DNA of 64,000 nt from Acinetobacter suaedae (GCF_008630915.1 NZ_CP043909.1:1178001-1242000), one strand, 5' to 3'; shown: positions 14,803 through 23,714, numbered from the stretch's first letter. Notes: a model not told the origin generated them from the sequence alone. Translations and numbers: made by a program.

Positions 14803-16070
14803 TGAATTGGTTTTTAGGACTCCCTTGGATTGATATCTTATTTGGCTTTGCTTTCTTTTATCCATTAGCAATGGCTTGGGTATGGGTTGTTGGTGGATTG
14901 TGGTTCTTTTGGAAAAGAGAGCGAAAAGCCCAACCTTTTCCTCAACTTTTTGATGAGGGGTGTAGCATTATTATCCCTTGTTTCAATGAGGAGGCACAGG
15001 TACGTGAAACTATTCGTTACGCAATGCAAAGCCAATATCCAAAGTTTGAAGTTATTGCAGTGAACGATGGAAGCACGGATATGACTGCTGAAATTTTAAA
15101 TGAGTTAGCTGAACAATATGTGAAATTACGCGTAGTACATTTAGCAGAAAATCAAGGGAAGGCTTATGCCTTGCGCTCTGGTGCTTTGGTTAGTCAGTAC
15201 GAATATTTATTATGTATTGATGGCGATGCTTTACTACATCCACATACAGCGTTATGGATGATGCAGCCTTTAGTCCAGCATCCTCGTGTAGGAGCTGTGA
15301 CTGGAAATCCGCGTATTCTTAATCGTTCAGGTATGTTGGGCAAGTTACAGGTTGGTGAATTCTCATCCATTATCGGTATTGTGAAAAGAGCACAGCGTAC
15401 TTATGGCCGTTTATTTACTGTTTCAGGGGTAATAGCTGGTTTTCGTAAAACCGCTCTACATCGTGTTGGTTTTTGGTCGGAAGACATGATTACAGAGGAT
15501 ATTGATATTTCATGGAAGTTGCAGTTTGACCATTGGGATATTCAGTATGTTCCACAAGCACTTTGCTACATATATATGCCAGAAACTTTTCGAGGTTTAT
15601 GGAAACAGCGCTTGCGATGGGCTCAAGGTGGGCTAGAAGTATTATTTCACTATGTACCCAAAATGTTTAAGTGGCGATTACGGCGTATGTGGCCTGTAAT
15701 GCTAGAAACCTTAACAAGTATTGTATGGGCCTACGTCATTTTATTGATCATCGTATTATTTTTTGCTGGCCTGTTCGTACCAATACCAGCTCAATGGTAC
15801 ATCCATACGTTGCTACCGCAATGGTACGGCGCACTGCTAGGTATTACATGCATTGTACAGTTTGGTGTCAGTTTATATATAGACAAACGTTATGACGGTG
15901 ATCGTTTCATCCGTAACTATATTTGGATTATTTGGTATCCAATATTTTTTTGGCTATTGAGTGTTTTTACTACGGTTTTCGCTTTGCCGAAAACATTATT
16001 CAAAAAACCTAAACAGCGTGCGCGGTGGATTAGTCCAGACCGTGGTTTCAGGGGAGGAAATGAAAAATGA
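14799..16070 (+). CDS. pgaC: PNAG synthase glycosyltransferase PgaC
   Basis: A 423-residue family 2 processive N-acetylglucosaminyltransferase of the inner membrane that polymerises UDP-GlcNAc into PNAG. Visible motifs are IIPCFNEE and NDGSTD at the nucleotide site, DGDALL (DxD), TEDIDISW (catalytic ED) and QRLRWAQGG (QxxRW). One or two N-terminal helices and several C-terminal membrane helices are present. Its ATG overlaps the pgaB stop by 4 bases, and its own stop overlaps the pgaD start by 4, which indicates translational coupling. Confidence 0.95.
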   Translation: MMNWFLGLPWIDILFGFAFFYPLAMAWVWVVGGLWFFWKRERKAQPFPQLFDEGCSIIIPCFNEEAQVRETIRYAMQSQYPKFEVIAVNDGSTDMTAEILNELAEQYVKLRVVHLAENQGKAYALRSGALVSQYEYLLCIDGDALLHPHTALWMMQPLVQHPRVGAVTGNPRILNRSGMLGKLQVGEFSSIIGIVKRAQRTYGRLFTVSGVIAGFRKTALHRVGFWSEDMITEDIDISWKLQFDHWDIQYVPQALCYIYMPETFRGLWKQRLRWAQGGLEVLFHYVPKMFKWRLRRMWPVMLETLTSIVWAYVILLIIVLFFAGLFVPIPAQWYIHTLLPQWYGALLGITCIVQFGVSLYIDKRYDGDRFIRNYIWIIWYPIFFWLLSVFTTVFALPKTLFKKPKQRARWISPDRGFRGGNEK

Positions 16071-16579
16071 ATCAGCAATTTATTCGTACTATTGTGACGA
16101 ACATTGAACATGATGTAAGTAAGTTAGATATTCCCAAATATATAGATAAACCTGAATATGTGACTAATCGTAAAGCTGGCTATAGTTTGCAGATGATCGG
16201 ATGGTTATTGTGGATATGGTTATTATTACCTTTGTTCACAATTGTACTTTGGATGTATGAATTTTGGGTTGTTCATCAGTATGTCATGATCCCACCAATA
16301 ATTGCACAAGTTTATAATTTACGTTTTATTGTATTGGGTATATCACTTCTTGTGGTGACATTGTTGTTATGGGCAAGTTATAACTGGTATCGGTTTAAAG
16401 ATAATGAACGTAGGTTGAAAATGGAAAATACACCATTAGAAGAGTTTGTTCATTTCTTCGGCGTAACTTTGGCAGATCAGCAAAAGATGCAATCTGCCAA
16501 AACACTCATTTTACATTATGATGTTCAAGGGCAGTTATGTGATTTCGATATCATTGGTAGTCAAAAGCTTGTTTTATAG
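16067..16579 (+). CDS. pgaD: PNAG synthase accessory protein PgaD
   Basis: A 170-residue inner-membrane protein with two membrane helices (about 45-70 and 85-110) and a cytoplasmic C-terminal segment, typical of PgaD. In E. coli, PgaD supports PgaC and binding of cyclic di-GMP activates the pair. It is the last gene of the pga operon. Its final 29 bases overlap the end of the convergent glycosidase gene, so no intergenic terminator separates the two. Confidence 0.88.
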   Translation: MNQQFIRTIVTNIEHDVSKLDIPKYIDKPEYVTNRKAGYSLQMIGWLLWIWLLLPLFTIVLWMYEFWVVHQYVMIPPIIAQVYNLRFIVLGISLLVVTLLLWASYNWYRFKDNERRLKMENTPLEEFVHFFGVTLADQQKMQSAKTLILHYDVQGQLCDFDIIGSQKLVL

Positions 16580-17732
16580 CATTAGCATTTGGATGCTGTT
16601 GTACAAAGTCCTCAGGATAATAGCCAATATGTTTAGCATTAAGATCTTTAAGCAATATAATATCTGCTTTAATTTTTAGGCTATTAATCGCTATATTTTT
16701 ATGCCAATCGAAGGTTTGTAGTTCAAATACAGTGCGTTCTAAATTAGGATCGTACTGTTTTGAATTCTTCACAAGCTGTTGGTAGAACATTTGATGGTCT
16801 GGTGCTTGTTCCATATAAGGCATCGCCATAATGGCATTATAATCATAGTATTTAAATGTACTTTTTAACGATTGGGCAAACCATTTCTCACTTTCAGGAT
16901 TAAGTGTAATTGGTGCATATGAGTTACGAGCGGTCTTTATATTGGGTTGTTTACATTTGACAATTTTTGAAACCCCATAAGCGAGTTGATCTAAATATTC
17001 TGTTTTATGTTTTGCAAAAAGGATCTGTTGTGGTTGCCACGGCTTGAAGACATAATGCTTATTAAAGCCCCATGAGTTAAAAGTGGCTAGGGCTAGGTGT
17101 TGTGTGTCCTCAAAGTCATTGAGTGTTATATCATCATGAAATAGTATGCCGTCTACTGGATTATTCGCAGCGAAGTCCTGATAAATTTCTGCAATGATTT
17201 TGATATTATTTGTATCAAACGGAGATAGACGAATATAGCCATCTCTGTTGTTTTTTGCGTGTTCAACATAAGTTAAGTTTGGTGTAGTTGGCTCCCATGC
17301 TATTAGAGGTAGCCAAGCAAAAATAGCTTGTACATCAGTAAACTGCTTTATTTGTTGAGAAACCGTATTAAAAATATTATCTCTAGTTGGTATATGGCGA
17401 TTTTTAAAATAAACCGTACTCGCAGATCCATTGGCATCGGGATCTGCAAAAGCTTGTAAAAAAATAGTATTAGGGCGGATTTGGTTGATACGTGAAATCA
17501 GTGCGAGGATGTTACGTTGTTGTTGGACTTTATCTGTATCGAATACATAGTCCAAATCAACATGCATGATATTCATATTACTGGGTACTTTACTCGGCGT
17601 TGTGTTGAATTCACATTGTGTCGAAAGAGGAATATAAGACTGTATTGGATGTTTTTTAAAGTCTAAATATTCTGCAAATGTTGATGTTGAATGTAACAAT
17701 GATGCTATAAATATTAGTAGTAAGTTTTTCAT
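16551..17732 (-). CDS. Free-standing PgaB C-terminal-type glycosidase (GH153-like)
   Basis: A 393-residue exported protein: signal peptide (cleavage near STFA-EY), then one domain matching the C-terminal glycoside-hydrolase half of PgaB. It keeps the signature blocks MHVDLDYVFD, TIFLQAFADPD, IRLSPFD, DGILFHDD (FHDD at 198-201), IKTARN, ESEKWFAQ and AIMAMPY. In PgaB of E. coli and Bordetella this domain cleaves partially deacetylated PNAG. There is no deacetylase domain. It converges on pgaD with a 29-base overlap. I infer that it supplies the hydrolase function lost from the PgaB of the operon, acting in the periplasm or outside. A palindrome of the shared motif lies 79 bases upstream. Confidence 0.88.
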   Translation of the reverse strand: MKNLLLIFIASLLHSTSTFAEYLDFKKHPIQSYIPLSTQCEFNTTPSKVPSNMNIMHVDLDYVFDTDKVQQQRNILALISRINQIRPNTIFLQAFADPDANGSASTVYFKNRHIPTRDNIFNTVSQQIKQFTDVQAIFAWLPLIAWEPTTPNLTYVEHAKNNRDGYIRLSPFDTNNIKIIAEIYQDFAANNPVDGILFHDDITLNDFEDTQHLALATFNSWGFNKHYVFKPWQPQQILFAKHKTEYLDQLAYGVSKIVKCKQPNIKTARNSYAPITLNPESEKWFAQSLKSTFKYYDYNAIMAMPYMEQAPDHQMFYQQLVKNSKQYDPNLERTVFELQTFDWHKNIAINSLKIKADIILLKDLNAKHIGYYPEDFVQQHPNANAIKQAFDYQ

Positions 17733-17810
17733 TAATATACACTTTATTTTTTGTTAAGGCAAAATTAACTTATCATAGATAAAGCAGAGTAAATAAAAAA
17801 TAATTGTTTT

Positions 17811-17829
17811 AATGTGTAAGCTGAACATT
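17811..17829. promoter_or_regulatory. 19-bp palindrome H (glycosidase gene)
   Basis: AATGTGT-AAGCT-GAACATT has the same spacing and AATGT cores as the other copies. It lies 79 bases before the start of the GH153-like gene. The rest of 17733-17979 holds no gene; a weak hairpin (17932-17957) lies past the IclR stop. Confidence 0.45.
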
Positions 17830-17979
17830 TTTATTGTGAGGCAAAATAATATAAATAAGATTCTTAAGAAATTGAATGCTCTATGAGGCAGAGCATCGAA
17901 AAACGAACCTATAGCTATCACTTAAGTTCTATCTCAACTATCATAAAAATAGCTGAGACAAACAGTTTTATATTCAACT

Positions 17980-18792
17980 TTAATAAATAAATTTAGAAAT
18001 TTTATCCGCTGTTTGGATAACCATCTCTGCAATTTCATTTCTAAAATAATCTTCCTCATACGTACCTAATGGGCAGCTGACGGATAATACGGCTGTTACT
18101 TTACCCGTGGATTGTTTAAAAATGGGCACAGCACAGGCGGCCATATCATGATTGTAATGCCCCCAGCTCACCATAGATCGCTGTGTTTTGACAAAGCTTA
18201 AACGCTGCAAAAGTGTTTTAAGATTTTTGGGGGTTAATTCGGAAAAAGTATCCCATTGATTGAAATTTTTATAGCGGTCACGAATTTCCGTTTCGGGTAA
18301 ATCTGCGAGTAACATTTGCCCTATCACAGTTGCATGAGCCGGCCAGCGAGTTCCTAAACCAATGTTACTGGTGAATGTTCCATTGGATTGCACATTGTTG
18401 ATAAAGACGATATGCGTACCTTCTAAAATGGATAAATGTACCGCAAGTTTGGTTTGATCACGCAGTTCTTTCATCAAAGGAGTGGCGAGATCTAATAAAG
18501 ATTGTTTCGACAAGCTATTAAAGCCAAGCTCCATCACTTTTGAATCAAGCGCATAGGTTTTTTGAGAAGCTTTTCTCAGGAAGCCACATGATTCTAATGT
18601 GTAAATCAGACGGAAAGCACTAGAACGGTTTACATCTAAAATTTCGGCGATTTCCGTGATGGTCATTTCTTGGGTTTGCTGATTAAAAGCTTGCAAAATT
18701 GCCAAGCCACGTACCAAACCGGGTACTAAATAACGGTCGTCATTTTTTATGAGTTCAGATTCTTGAGAGTCTGTTTCAACACTTAAATTCAT
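17980..18792 (-). CDS. IclR-family transcriptional regulator
   Basis: A 270-residue IclR regulator. The winged helix lies at about 25-80 (GLAILQAFN, MTITEIAEILDVNRSSAFRLI), with an effector-binding domain after about residue 100 (VVFINN-type strand, GTRWPAHATVIGQMLL, CAVPIF). It is divergent from the 13-gene catabolic cluster and should control it in response to a pathway substrate or intermediate. Two identical 16-bp palindromes in the shared gap are candidate operators. It may act as repressor or activator; the position of one palindrome past the operon promoter favours repression of the operon. Confidence 0.9.
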   Translation of the reverse strand: MNLSVETDSQESELIKNDDRYLVPGLVRGLAILQAFNQQTQEMTITEIAEILDVNRSSAFRLIYTLESCGFLRKASQKTYALDSKVMELGFNSLSKQSLLDLATPLMKELRDQTKLAVHLSILEGTHIVFINNVQSNGTFTSNIGLGTRWPAHATVIGQMLLADLPETEIRDRYKNFNQWDTFSELTPKNLKTLLQRLSFVKTQRSMVSWGHYNHDMAACAVPIFKQSTGKVTAVLSVSCPLGTYEEDYFRNEIAEMVIQTADKISKFIY

Positions 18793-18880
18793 CGAATAAA
18801 TATTCCTGTAAAAAAGGCTAATTACTAAATTTCATTTTCTTAATAAGCCTATTGTAACTGCAAAACAGATGTAGATGATA

Positions 18881-18896
18881 GTTTTATATATAAAAC
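18881..18896. promoter_or_regulatory. IclR operator candidate 1
   Basis: GTTTTATATATAAAAC, a perfect 16-bp palindrome, identical to the one at 19027-19042 and 146 bases away from it. It lies about 88 bases before the IclR start codon. Confidence 0.65.
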
Positions 18897-18969
18897 TTAA
18901 TTTTTTAAGTAAAACGTAAAATAATGTGTAATAAAAATCAAGTTGCTGAAATTTAATGATTTATATAGT

Positions 18970-18999
18970 TTGACAAAAAAATAAGCATAGGAGTATTCT
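18970..18999 (+). promoter_or_regulatory. Predicted catabolic operon promoter
   Basis: TTGACA at 18970-18975 and TATTCT at 18994-18999, 18 bases apart. The predicted start near 19006 would put the second palindrome just downstream. Confidence 0.5.
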
Positions 19000-19026
19000 T
19001 AATTAAAGTTTGTTATATCAAATAAT

Positions 19027-19042
19027 GTTTTATATATAAAAC
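19027..19042. promoter_or_regulatory. IclR operator candidate 2
   Basis: A second exact copy of GTTTTATATATAAAAC, placed between the predicted transcription start and the first gene of the operon. Confidence 0.7.
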
Positions 19043-19058
19043 AAATGAGGATGCAAGG

Positions 19059-19364
19059 ATGAGTTGGATCTCAGTTTGTCAGCAAGATGACGTAACCGAA
19101 GACGAGCCAAAAGCCATAGAAGTTGACGGTAAGAAAATTGGCGTATTTTTCATCGATGAAAAATATTTTGCTATCGAGAATGTTTGCCCACATGCCTACG
19201 CATTATTAACAGAAGGCTTTATTGAAGATCAGACCGTTGAATGTCCTTTGCATGAGGCGATTTTTGATATTCAAACAGGTGAGCTAAAGAGTGGACCAGG
19301 ATGTCGTGATCTATGCACTTATCCTGTACGTGTTGAAGGGCAAGAAGTTCAAATTCAACTCTAG
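19059..19364 (+). CDS. Rieske [2Fe-2S] ferredoxin
   Basis: A 101-residue Rieske-type ferredoxin with CPH (Cys43, His45) and CPLH (Cys62, His65) as cluster ligands. It should carry electrons from the reductase at 22503-23714 to the oxygenase at 19707-20774, making a three-component system. It is the first gene of the operon, right behind the predicted operator. The length is normal for NDO/BphF-type ferredoxins. Confidence 0.92.
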   Translation: MSWISVCQQDDVTEDEPKAIEVDGKKIGVFFIDEKYFAIENVCPHAYALLTEGFIEDQTVECPLHEAIFDIQTGELKSGPGCRDLCTYPVRVEGQEVQIQL

Positions 19365-19389
19365 GTCTTAATGAGAAGGAAGGAATCGC

Positions 19390-19689
19390 GTGAAAACATT
19401 TAATGAGAAGCTAGCTAACTGGATCCATGCAGTGCCAGCAACCGAAGCAGGAATTAACAATATCCAAGTTCCAGGACAGCCAGAATTATTAATTTGGCAA
19501 ACTCGTTATAAAGAACCAACGGTTTATGAGCAAGACTTTGTACAACATTTAATCAAAGCATTTTCAGCGGGTGTAACTGAGCTGAATGATCTCGTACAGA
19601 CTTTAAATCAGCAAGGTTTCCGTTGTGAGTCTGGTGAGCTTTGGACTTCTGAAAGTTTTTCAGAAGAAATGCAACGTTTAGGTTATTGA
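19390..19689 (+). CDS. Small protein, recombinase-like HTH type
   Basis: A 99-residue soluble protein with a GTG start behind a good AAGGAA ribosome binding site. The C-terminal half (LNDLVQTLNQQGFRCESGELW) reads like the winged segment of serine-recombinase helix-turn-helix domains; databases name similar proteins recombinase-like HTH proteins. It sits between the Rieske ferredoxin and oxygenase genes, and its stop comes 17 bases before the oxygenase start. That position suggests a role in the oxygenase system, as a regulator or small subunit, rather than recombination. Function unknown. Confidence 0.65.
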   Translation: MKTFNEKLANWIHAVPATEAGINNIQVPGQPELLIWQTRYKEPTVYEQDFVQHLIKAFSAGVTELNDLVQTLNQQGFRCESGELWTSESFSEEMQRLGY

Positions 19690-19706
19690 TTCAAGGAAGA
19701 ACGATT

Positions 19707-20774
19707 ATGAACGCAGCAGTATCAGCTACGCCGAGTGTCGAAGAATATTTAGATTTAGGTTTACGTGATCAATGGCATCCAGTGCTTGCAAGCTGGGAAG
19801 TCGCCGCAAATCCAGTGGGTATCACTCGTTTGGGTGAGAATATTGTGGTTTGGCGTGATGACCAAGGTCAAGTTCATGCTTTAGAAGATCGTTGTCCGCA
19901 TCGTGGTGCACGTCTTTCTTTAGGTTGGAATCTTGGAAATCGTGTGGCTTGTTGGTATCACGGTGTTGAGGTTCGCCATGACGGTGTGGTTGAAGATGTA
20001 CCAGCGGTACATGAATGTCCAATGAAAGGCACAAAATGTATTAAAAGCTATCCAGTGATCGAAGCACATGGTGCAATTTTCCTTTGGTTTGGGATCGACC
20101 CAAATGAAGAACCGAAAGCACTCGATTTTCCTGAACAACTTGCGAGTGAAGAGTGGAGTGCATTTCTTTGCCAAGCAGATTGGAAAGTGAATCATCAATA
20201 TGCGATTGATAATGTCATGGACCCAATGCATGGTAGCTATTTGCATTGTACTTCGCACTCAATGGCTGAAGGGGACCGCACTGCAGAAATGAAGCACCGT
20301 TCAACTGAACATGGTTTTGTTTTTGAGAAAGAAGGTCAAATTGGTGTTAATTTCGACTGGGTTGAATATGCCAATACAGGTGCAAGCTGGTTAAGACTTT
20401 CCATTCCTTATCGCAAAGATTTTGGGCCGGGTGGTGAGTTCTGGATCGTGGGCTATGCAACACCAATTGATGCTAAGAATACCCGTGTATTCTTCTGGCG
20501 TTGTCGTAAAGTTAGTGGTTGGCAACGTAATGTGTGGCGCTTCCTTTACCGCAATCATTTAGAAAAATTGCATTGGGACGTATTGGAACAAGATCGCATT
20601 ATTTTAGAAAACCTTGCACCGAATGCTCGTCAACAAGAATTCCTCTATCAACATGATGTCGGTTTGTCTCGTTTACGCCGTTTAATGAAAAAAGAAGCAG
20701 AAAAGCAGTTAAAGAAAATTGCAGCTTTGAATACCTCAAACCGTATTGAAATGCAGGAAGAAGCGCATGGCTAA
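19707..20774 (+). CDS. Rieske non-heme iron aromatic-ring oxygenase
   Basis: A 355-residue terminal oxygenase. The Rieske domain has CPHRG (Cys63, His65) and CWYHG (Cys82, His85); the catalytic domain has DNVMDPMHGSYLH, giving iron ligands His175 and His180. There is no gene for a small beta subunit, so it belongs to the alpha-only oxygenases (vanillate/dicamba/carbazole-type architecture). It should hydroxylate or demethylate an aromatic or related substrate using the ferredoxin and reductase of the same operon. The start is at 19707 because AAGGAAGA lies 6 bases upstream. It overlaps the next gene by 8 bases. Confidence 0.9.
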   Translation: MNAAVSATPSVEEYLDLGLRDQWHPVLASWEVAANPVGITRLGENIVVWRDDQGQVHALEDRCPHRGARLSLGWNLGNRVACWYHGVEVRHDGVVEDVPAVHECPMKGTKCIKSYPVIEAHGAIFLWFGIDPNEEPKALDFPEQLASEEWSAFLCQADWKVNHQYAIDNVMDPMHGSYLHCTSHSMAEGDRTAEMKHRSTEHGFVFEKEGQIGVNFDWVEYANTGASWLRLSIPYRKDFGPGGEFWIVGYATPIDAKNTRVFFWRCRKVSGWQRNVWRFLYRNHLEKLHWDVLEQDRIILENLAPNARQQEFLYQHDVGLSRLRRLMKKEAEKQLKKIAALNTSNRIEMQEEAHG

Positions 20775-21531
20775 TGTTGCATTGTTACAAGGCAAAAAAG
20801 TCCTTGTCACAGGCGCGGCAAGAGGCTTGGGACGCGACTTTGCACAAGCAATTGCTGAAGCAGGTGCTCAAGTTGTCATGGCGGATATTTTAGATGAACT
20901 TGTTCAGAAAGAAGCGATTGAACTTCAACAACGAGGTTTAAAAGTTGAGGCTGTAAAAATTGATTTGTCTGATGCTGTTTCAATTCAGCAGGCTGTAGAA
21001 CAGGCTGTTGAATATTTAGGTGGAGTAGACGGTTTAGTCAATTGTGCTGCACTTGCAACCAATGTGGGCGGTAAAAGTTTGATGGACTATGACGCTGATC
21101 TTTGGGATCGGGTCATGAACATTAATGTCAAAGGTACATGGTTGGTCACTAAGGCATGTGTTCCATATCTCAAACAGGCGAATGCTGGAAAAGTGATTAA
21201 TGTCGCCTCTGATACAGCGTTGTGGGGTGCACCAAATCTGATGGCTTATGTTGCGAGTAAAGGTGCATTGGTTGCCATGACACGCTCGATGGCGAGAGAG
21301 CTTGGGCAATTCAATATTTGTATCAATACGCTTTCACCGGGTTTAACACTGGTAGAGGCGACTGAATATGTACCGCAAGAACGTCATGATTTATATGTGA
21401 ATGGTCGTGCGATTCAGCGTCAGCAACTACCACAGGATTTAAACGGAACAGCACTGTATTTACTGTCGGATTTGTCTTCATTTGTGACAGGTCAAAATAT
21501 TCCAGTGAATGGCGGTTTTGTCTTTAATTAA
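20767..21531 (+). CDS. SDR dehydrogenase
   Basis: A 254-residue classical short-chain dehydrogenase: TGAARGLG cofactor motif, NAA-like NCAA, catalytic Ser (NVASDTA) and YVASK. Its place right behind the oxygenase suggests that it oxidises the hydroxylated product (for example a cis-dihydrodiol or alcohol) with NAD(P)+. The start at 20767 has AGGAAG 6 bases upstream and overlaps the oxygenase stop by 8 bases, so the two are probably translationally coupled. Confidence 0.88.
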   Translation: MANVALLQGKKVLVTGAARGLGRDFAQAIAEAGAQVVMADILDELVQKEAIELQQRGLKVEAVKIDLSDAVSIQQAVEQAVEYLGGVDGLVNCAALATNVGGKSLMDYDADLWDRVMNINVKGTWLVTKACVPYLKQANAGKVINVASDTALWGAPNLMAYVASKGALVAMTRSMARELGQFNICINTLSPGLTLVEATEYVPQERHDLYVNGRAIQRQQLPQDLNGTALYLLSDLSSFVTGQNIPVNGGFVFN

Positions 21532-21543
21532 GGAGTTTATCTC

Positions 21544-22476
21544 ATGATTACAGGGATTGAGATTTTAAAGTTTGGTGTTGAGGACAGGGCTGCTTCCAAT
21601 AAGTTTTTGGCAGACTTTGGATTAACTCAGAGAAGTTCAGATATTGAAGGTACTGATCTTTATCAAACCCAAAATGGTAGCAAGATTTATTTGTTTGATT
21701 GTGATGATACACGTCTACCTCAGGCCATTGAATCAGGCTCTACCTTACGTGAAGTGACGTGGGGGCTTGATGACGCCGAACAAGATTTAGCAGATTTAGC
21801 AGATCGTTTGGCTGATGTGGATGGATACCAAGCCACCACTGATCTGGTGCAATGTATAGATCCAAATGGAATGACGATTCGTTTTCAACAAAGTTTCACG
21901 CATGAGTTACCTGCACTAAGAACTGAAGGGATCAATCAATATGGCAGTGTAAATCGTATTAATGCTGCCAGTCCTGTATACGAGAAAGGTCAACCTGTGG
22001 CGGTTGGTCATGTAGTGTTCTTTACTCCAGATTTAGAAAAAACTGAGAAATTCTATATTGAAAAACTGGGTTTCTATCTATCTGATGCCTATCGTAATCG
22101 TGGTGCATTCTTACGCTGTCGTGGCAAGGGTTTTCATCATGACCTGTTTTTATTGTCGATCCCAAATAAACCTGCTGGTCTAAACCATGTTGCTTTTGTG
22201 GTACGTGATATTCACGAAGTGATTGGTGGCGGTTTGAATATGAACCGTTCTGAGTGGTCAACTTTTATAGGTCCTGGTCGGCATCCAATTTCTTCGGCTT
22301 ATTTCTGGTATGTCAATTCACCATTGGGGGGTGCATTTGAGTATTACACCAATGATGATTATTTGACTGAAGAATGGCAGCCGCGTGTTGAAGAGCATCG
22401 TTTGGAACTATTCACTGAATGGGCGATCGAGGGTGGTTTAGATGACCATACCCGCCGTCAGGTTAAACCTGCATAA
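21544..22476 (+). CDS. VOC-family extradiol-type ring-cleavage dioxygenase
   Basis: A 310-residue two-domain type I extradiol dioxygenase-like protein. The C-terminal module carries the metal triad His156 (VGHVVFF), His215 (LNHVAF) and Glu266 (AFEYYT), as in BphC and catechol 2,3-dioxygenases. Conserved FHHD at about 197-200 and FGL-type strands also fit. It should open a catechol-like ring next to one hydroxyl (meta-cleavage), feeding the alpha/beta hydrolase of the cluster. The exact ring substrate is unknown. Confidence 0.88.
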   Translation: MITGIEILKFGVEDRAASNKFLADFGLTQRSSDIEGTDLYQTQNGSKIYLFDCDDTRLPQAIESGSTLREVTWGLDDAEQDLADLADRLADVDGYQATTDLVQCIDPNGMTIRFQQSFTHELPALRTEGINQYGSVNRINAASPVYEKGQPVAVGHVVFFTPDLEKTEKFYIEKLGFYLSDAYRNRGAFLRCRGKGFHHDLFLLSIPNKPAGLNHVAFVVRDIHEVIGGGLNMNRSEWSTFIGPGRHPISSAYFWYVNSPLGGAFEYYTNDDYLTEEWQPRVEEHRLELFTEWAIEGGLDDHTRRQVKPA

Positions 22477-22502
22477 AACGCGATGAAGCAGGGAGAAATG
22501 CT

Positions 22503-23714
22503 ATGGAAAGAATCGTGATCGTTGGGGCGGGACAAGCCGCAGGTTGGGCTGTTAGTACGCTGCGTCAAAATGGTTTCTTAGGTGAAATCCATGTGGTTTC
22601 CAATGAGGATCAGGTGTTTTACGAACGTCCGCCACTTTCAAAACAAGTACTTTCGAAAGAGGCGAGTTATGAAAGCTTAAATTTGTTTTCAACAGAGCAG
22701 GTGCAAGAATTTAATATTCAATGGCATAAGCCTGATGTGGCAACCCAAGTCGACCGTCAGCAGAAGCAAGTGGTTTTAGAAAGTGGCCAAATATTGCCTT
22801 ATGACAAGTTATTGATTGCAACGGGAAGTCGTGCTCGTGTGCCAGTTAACACATGGCAGTTTATTCCAAATGTTGTCACGCTTCGCAATGTACAAGACTG
22901 TGAACGCCTTGCAGAAATTTTACAACATGCTCAAAAGTTGGCAGTTGTTGGTGGTGGTTGGATCGGTTTAGAAATTGCAGCGACTGCTCGTAAACAGGGC
23001 AAAGAGGTTCATATTTTTGAATATGGCGATCGTCTTTGTGCTCGAAGTGTCAGTCCTGATGTATCTGATTTTTTGAAAGCGATGCATGAGCAACAAGGTA
23101 CGCAAATTCATTTGAATAGTAAAAACTTACATTTGATTGAAGCAGGTCATCACAAAGTAGAAGTGGTGAATCACCCCAATACGACTGAACTATTTGATTG
23201 TGTGGTGGTTGGTGCAGGTGCTGATATTGCAAAAGAGCTGGGTGTCAATGCCGGCTTGGATGTCAAAGACGGTATCGTAGTGAATTGTTTTGGTCAAACC
23301 TCTGATCAAGATATTTATGCTGCAGGTGATGTGGCGATCCATCCTAGTTTAGGTTATTGCATTCAGTCATGGGCAAATGCGCAGAACCAAGCAATTGCAG
23401 CCGCTAAATCGATGCTGGGTATTGAAACTGAATATACCGATATTCCATGGTTATGGTCGGATCAATATCACTTCAATATTCAGATATTAGGGACTTATCA
23501 ACCAGAAAGAACCAAGCAGACAGTGGTACGTAGAAGTACGGATGATCAATGTAGTTATCTGTATCTGGATGATCAAAATTGTTTAATCAATATGATCGCA
23601 ATCAATGACTCAAAATTGGTCAAATTGGCAAAACGTTGGATGCAGTCCAATACCGTATTAGACCCAAAACTATTAGCAGACCCTGAATTTAATGTCATGA
23701 AATTAAAACCATAA
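22503..23714 (+). CDS. FAD-dependent ferredoxin reductase
   Basis: A 403-residue NAD(P)H:ferredoxin reductase of the BphA4/rubredoxin-reductase type. The FAD dinucleotide fold is VIVGAGQAAGWA at the N-terminus; the NAD fold is VVGGGWIGLEIA at about 155; the C-terminal FAD block is DIYAAGDVA. It should reduce the Rieske ferredoxin of the same operon, completing the oxygenase electron chain. Confidence 0.9.
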   Translation: MERIVIVGAGQAAGWAVSTLRQNGFLGEIHVVSNEDQVFYERPPLSKQVLSKEASYESLNLFSTEQVQEFNIQWHKPDVATQVDRQQKQVVLESGQILPYDKLLIATGSRARVPVNTWQFIPNVVTLRNVQDCERLAEILQHAQKLAVVGGGWIGLEIAATARKQGKEVHIFEYGDRLCARSVSPDVSDFLKAMHEQQGTQIHLNSKNLHLIEAGHHKVEVVNHPNTTELFDCVVVGAGADIAKELGVNAGLDVKDGIVVNCFGQTSDQDIYAAGDVAIHPSLGYCIQSWANAQNQAIAAAKSMLGIETEYTDIPWLWSDQYHFNIQILGTYQPERTKQTVVRRSTDDQCSYLYLDDQNCLINMIAINDSKLVKLAKRWMQSNTVLDPKLLADPEFNVMKLKP

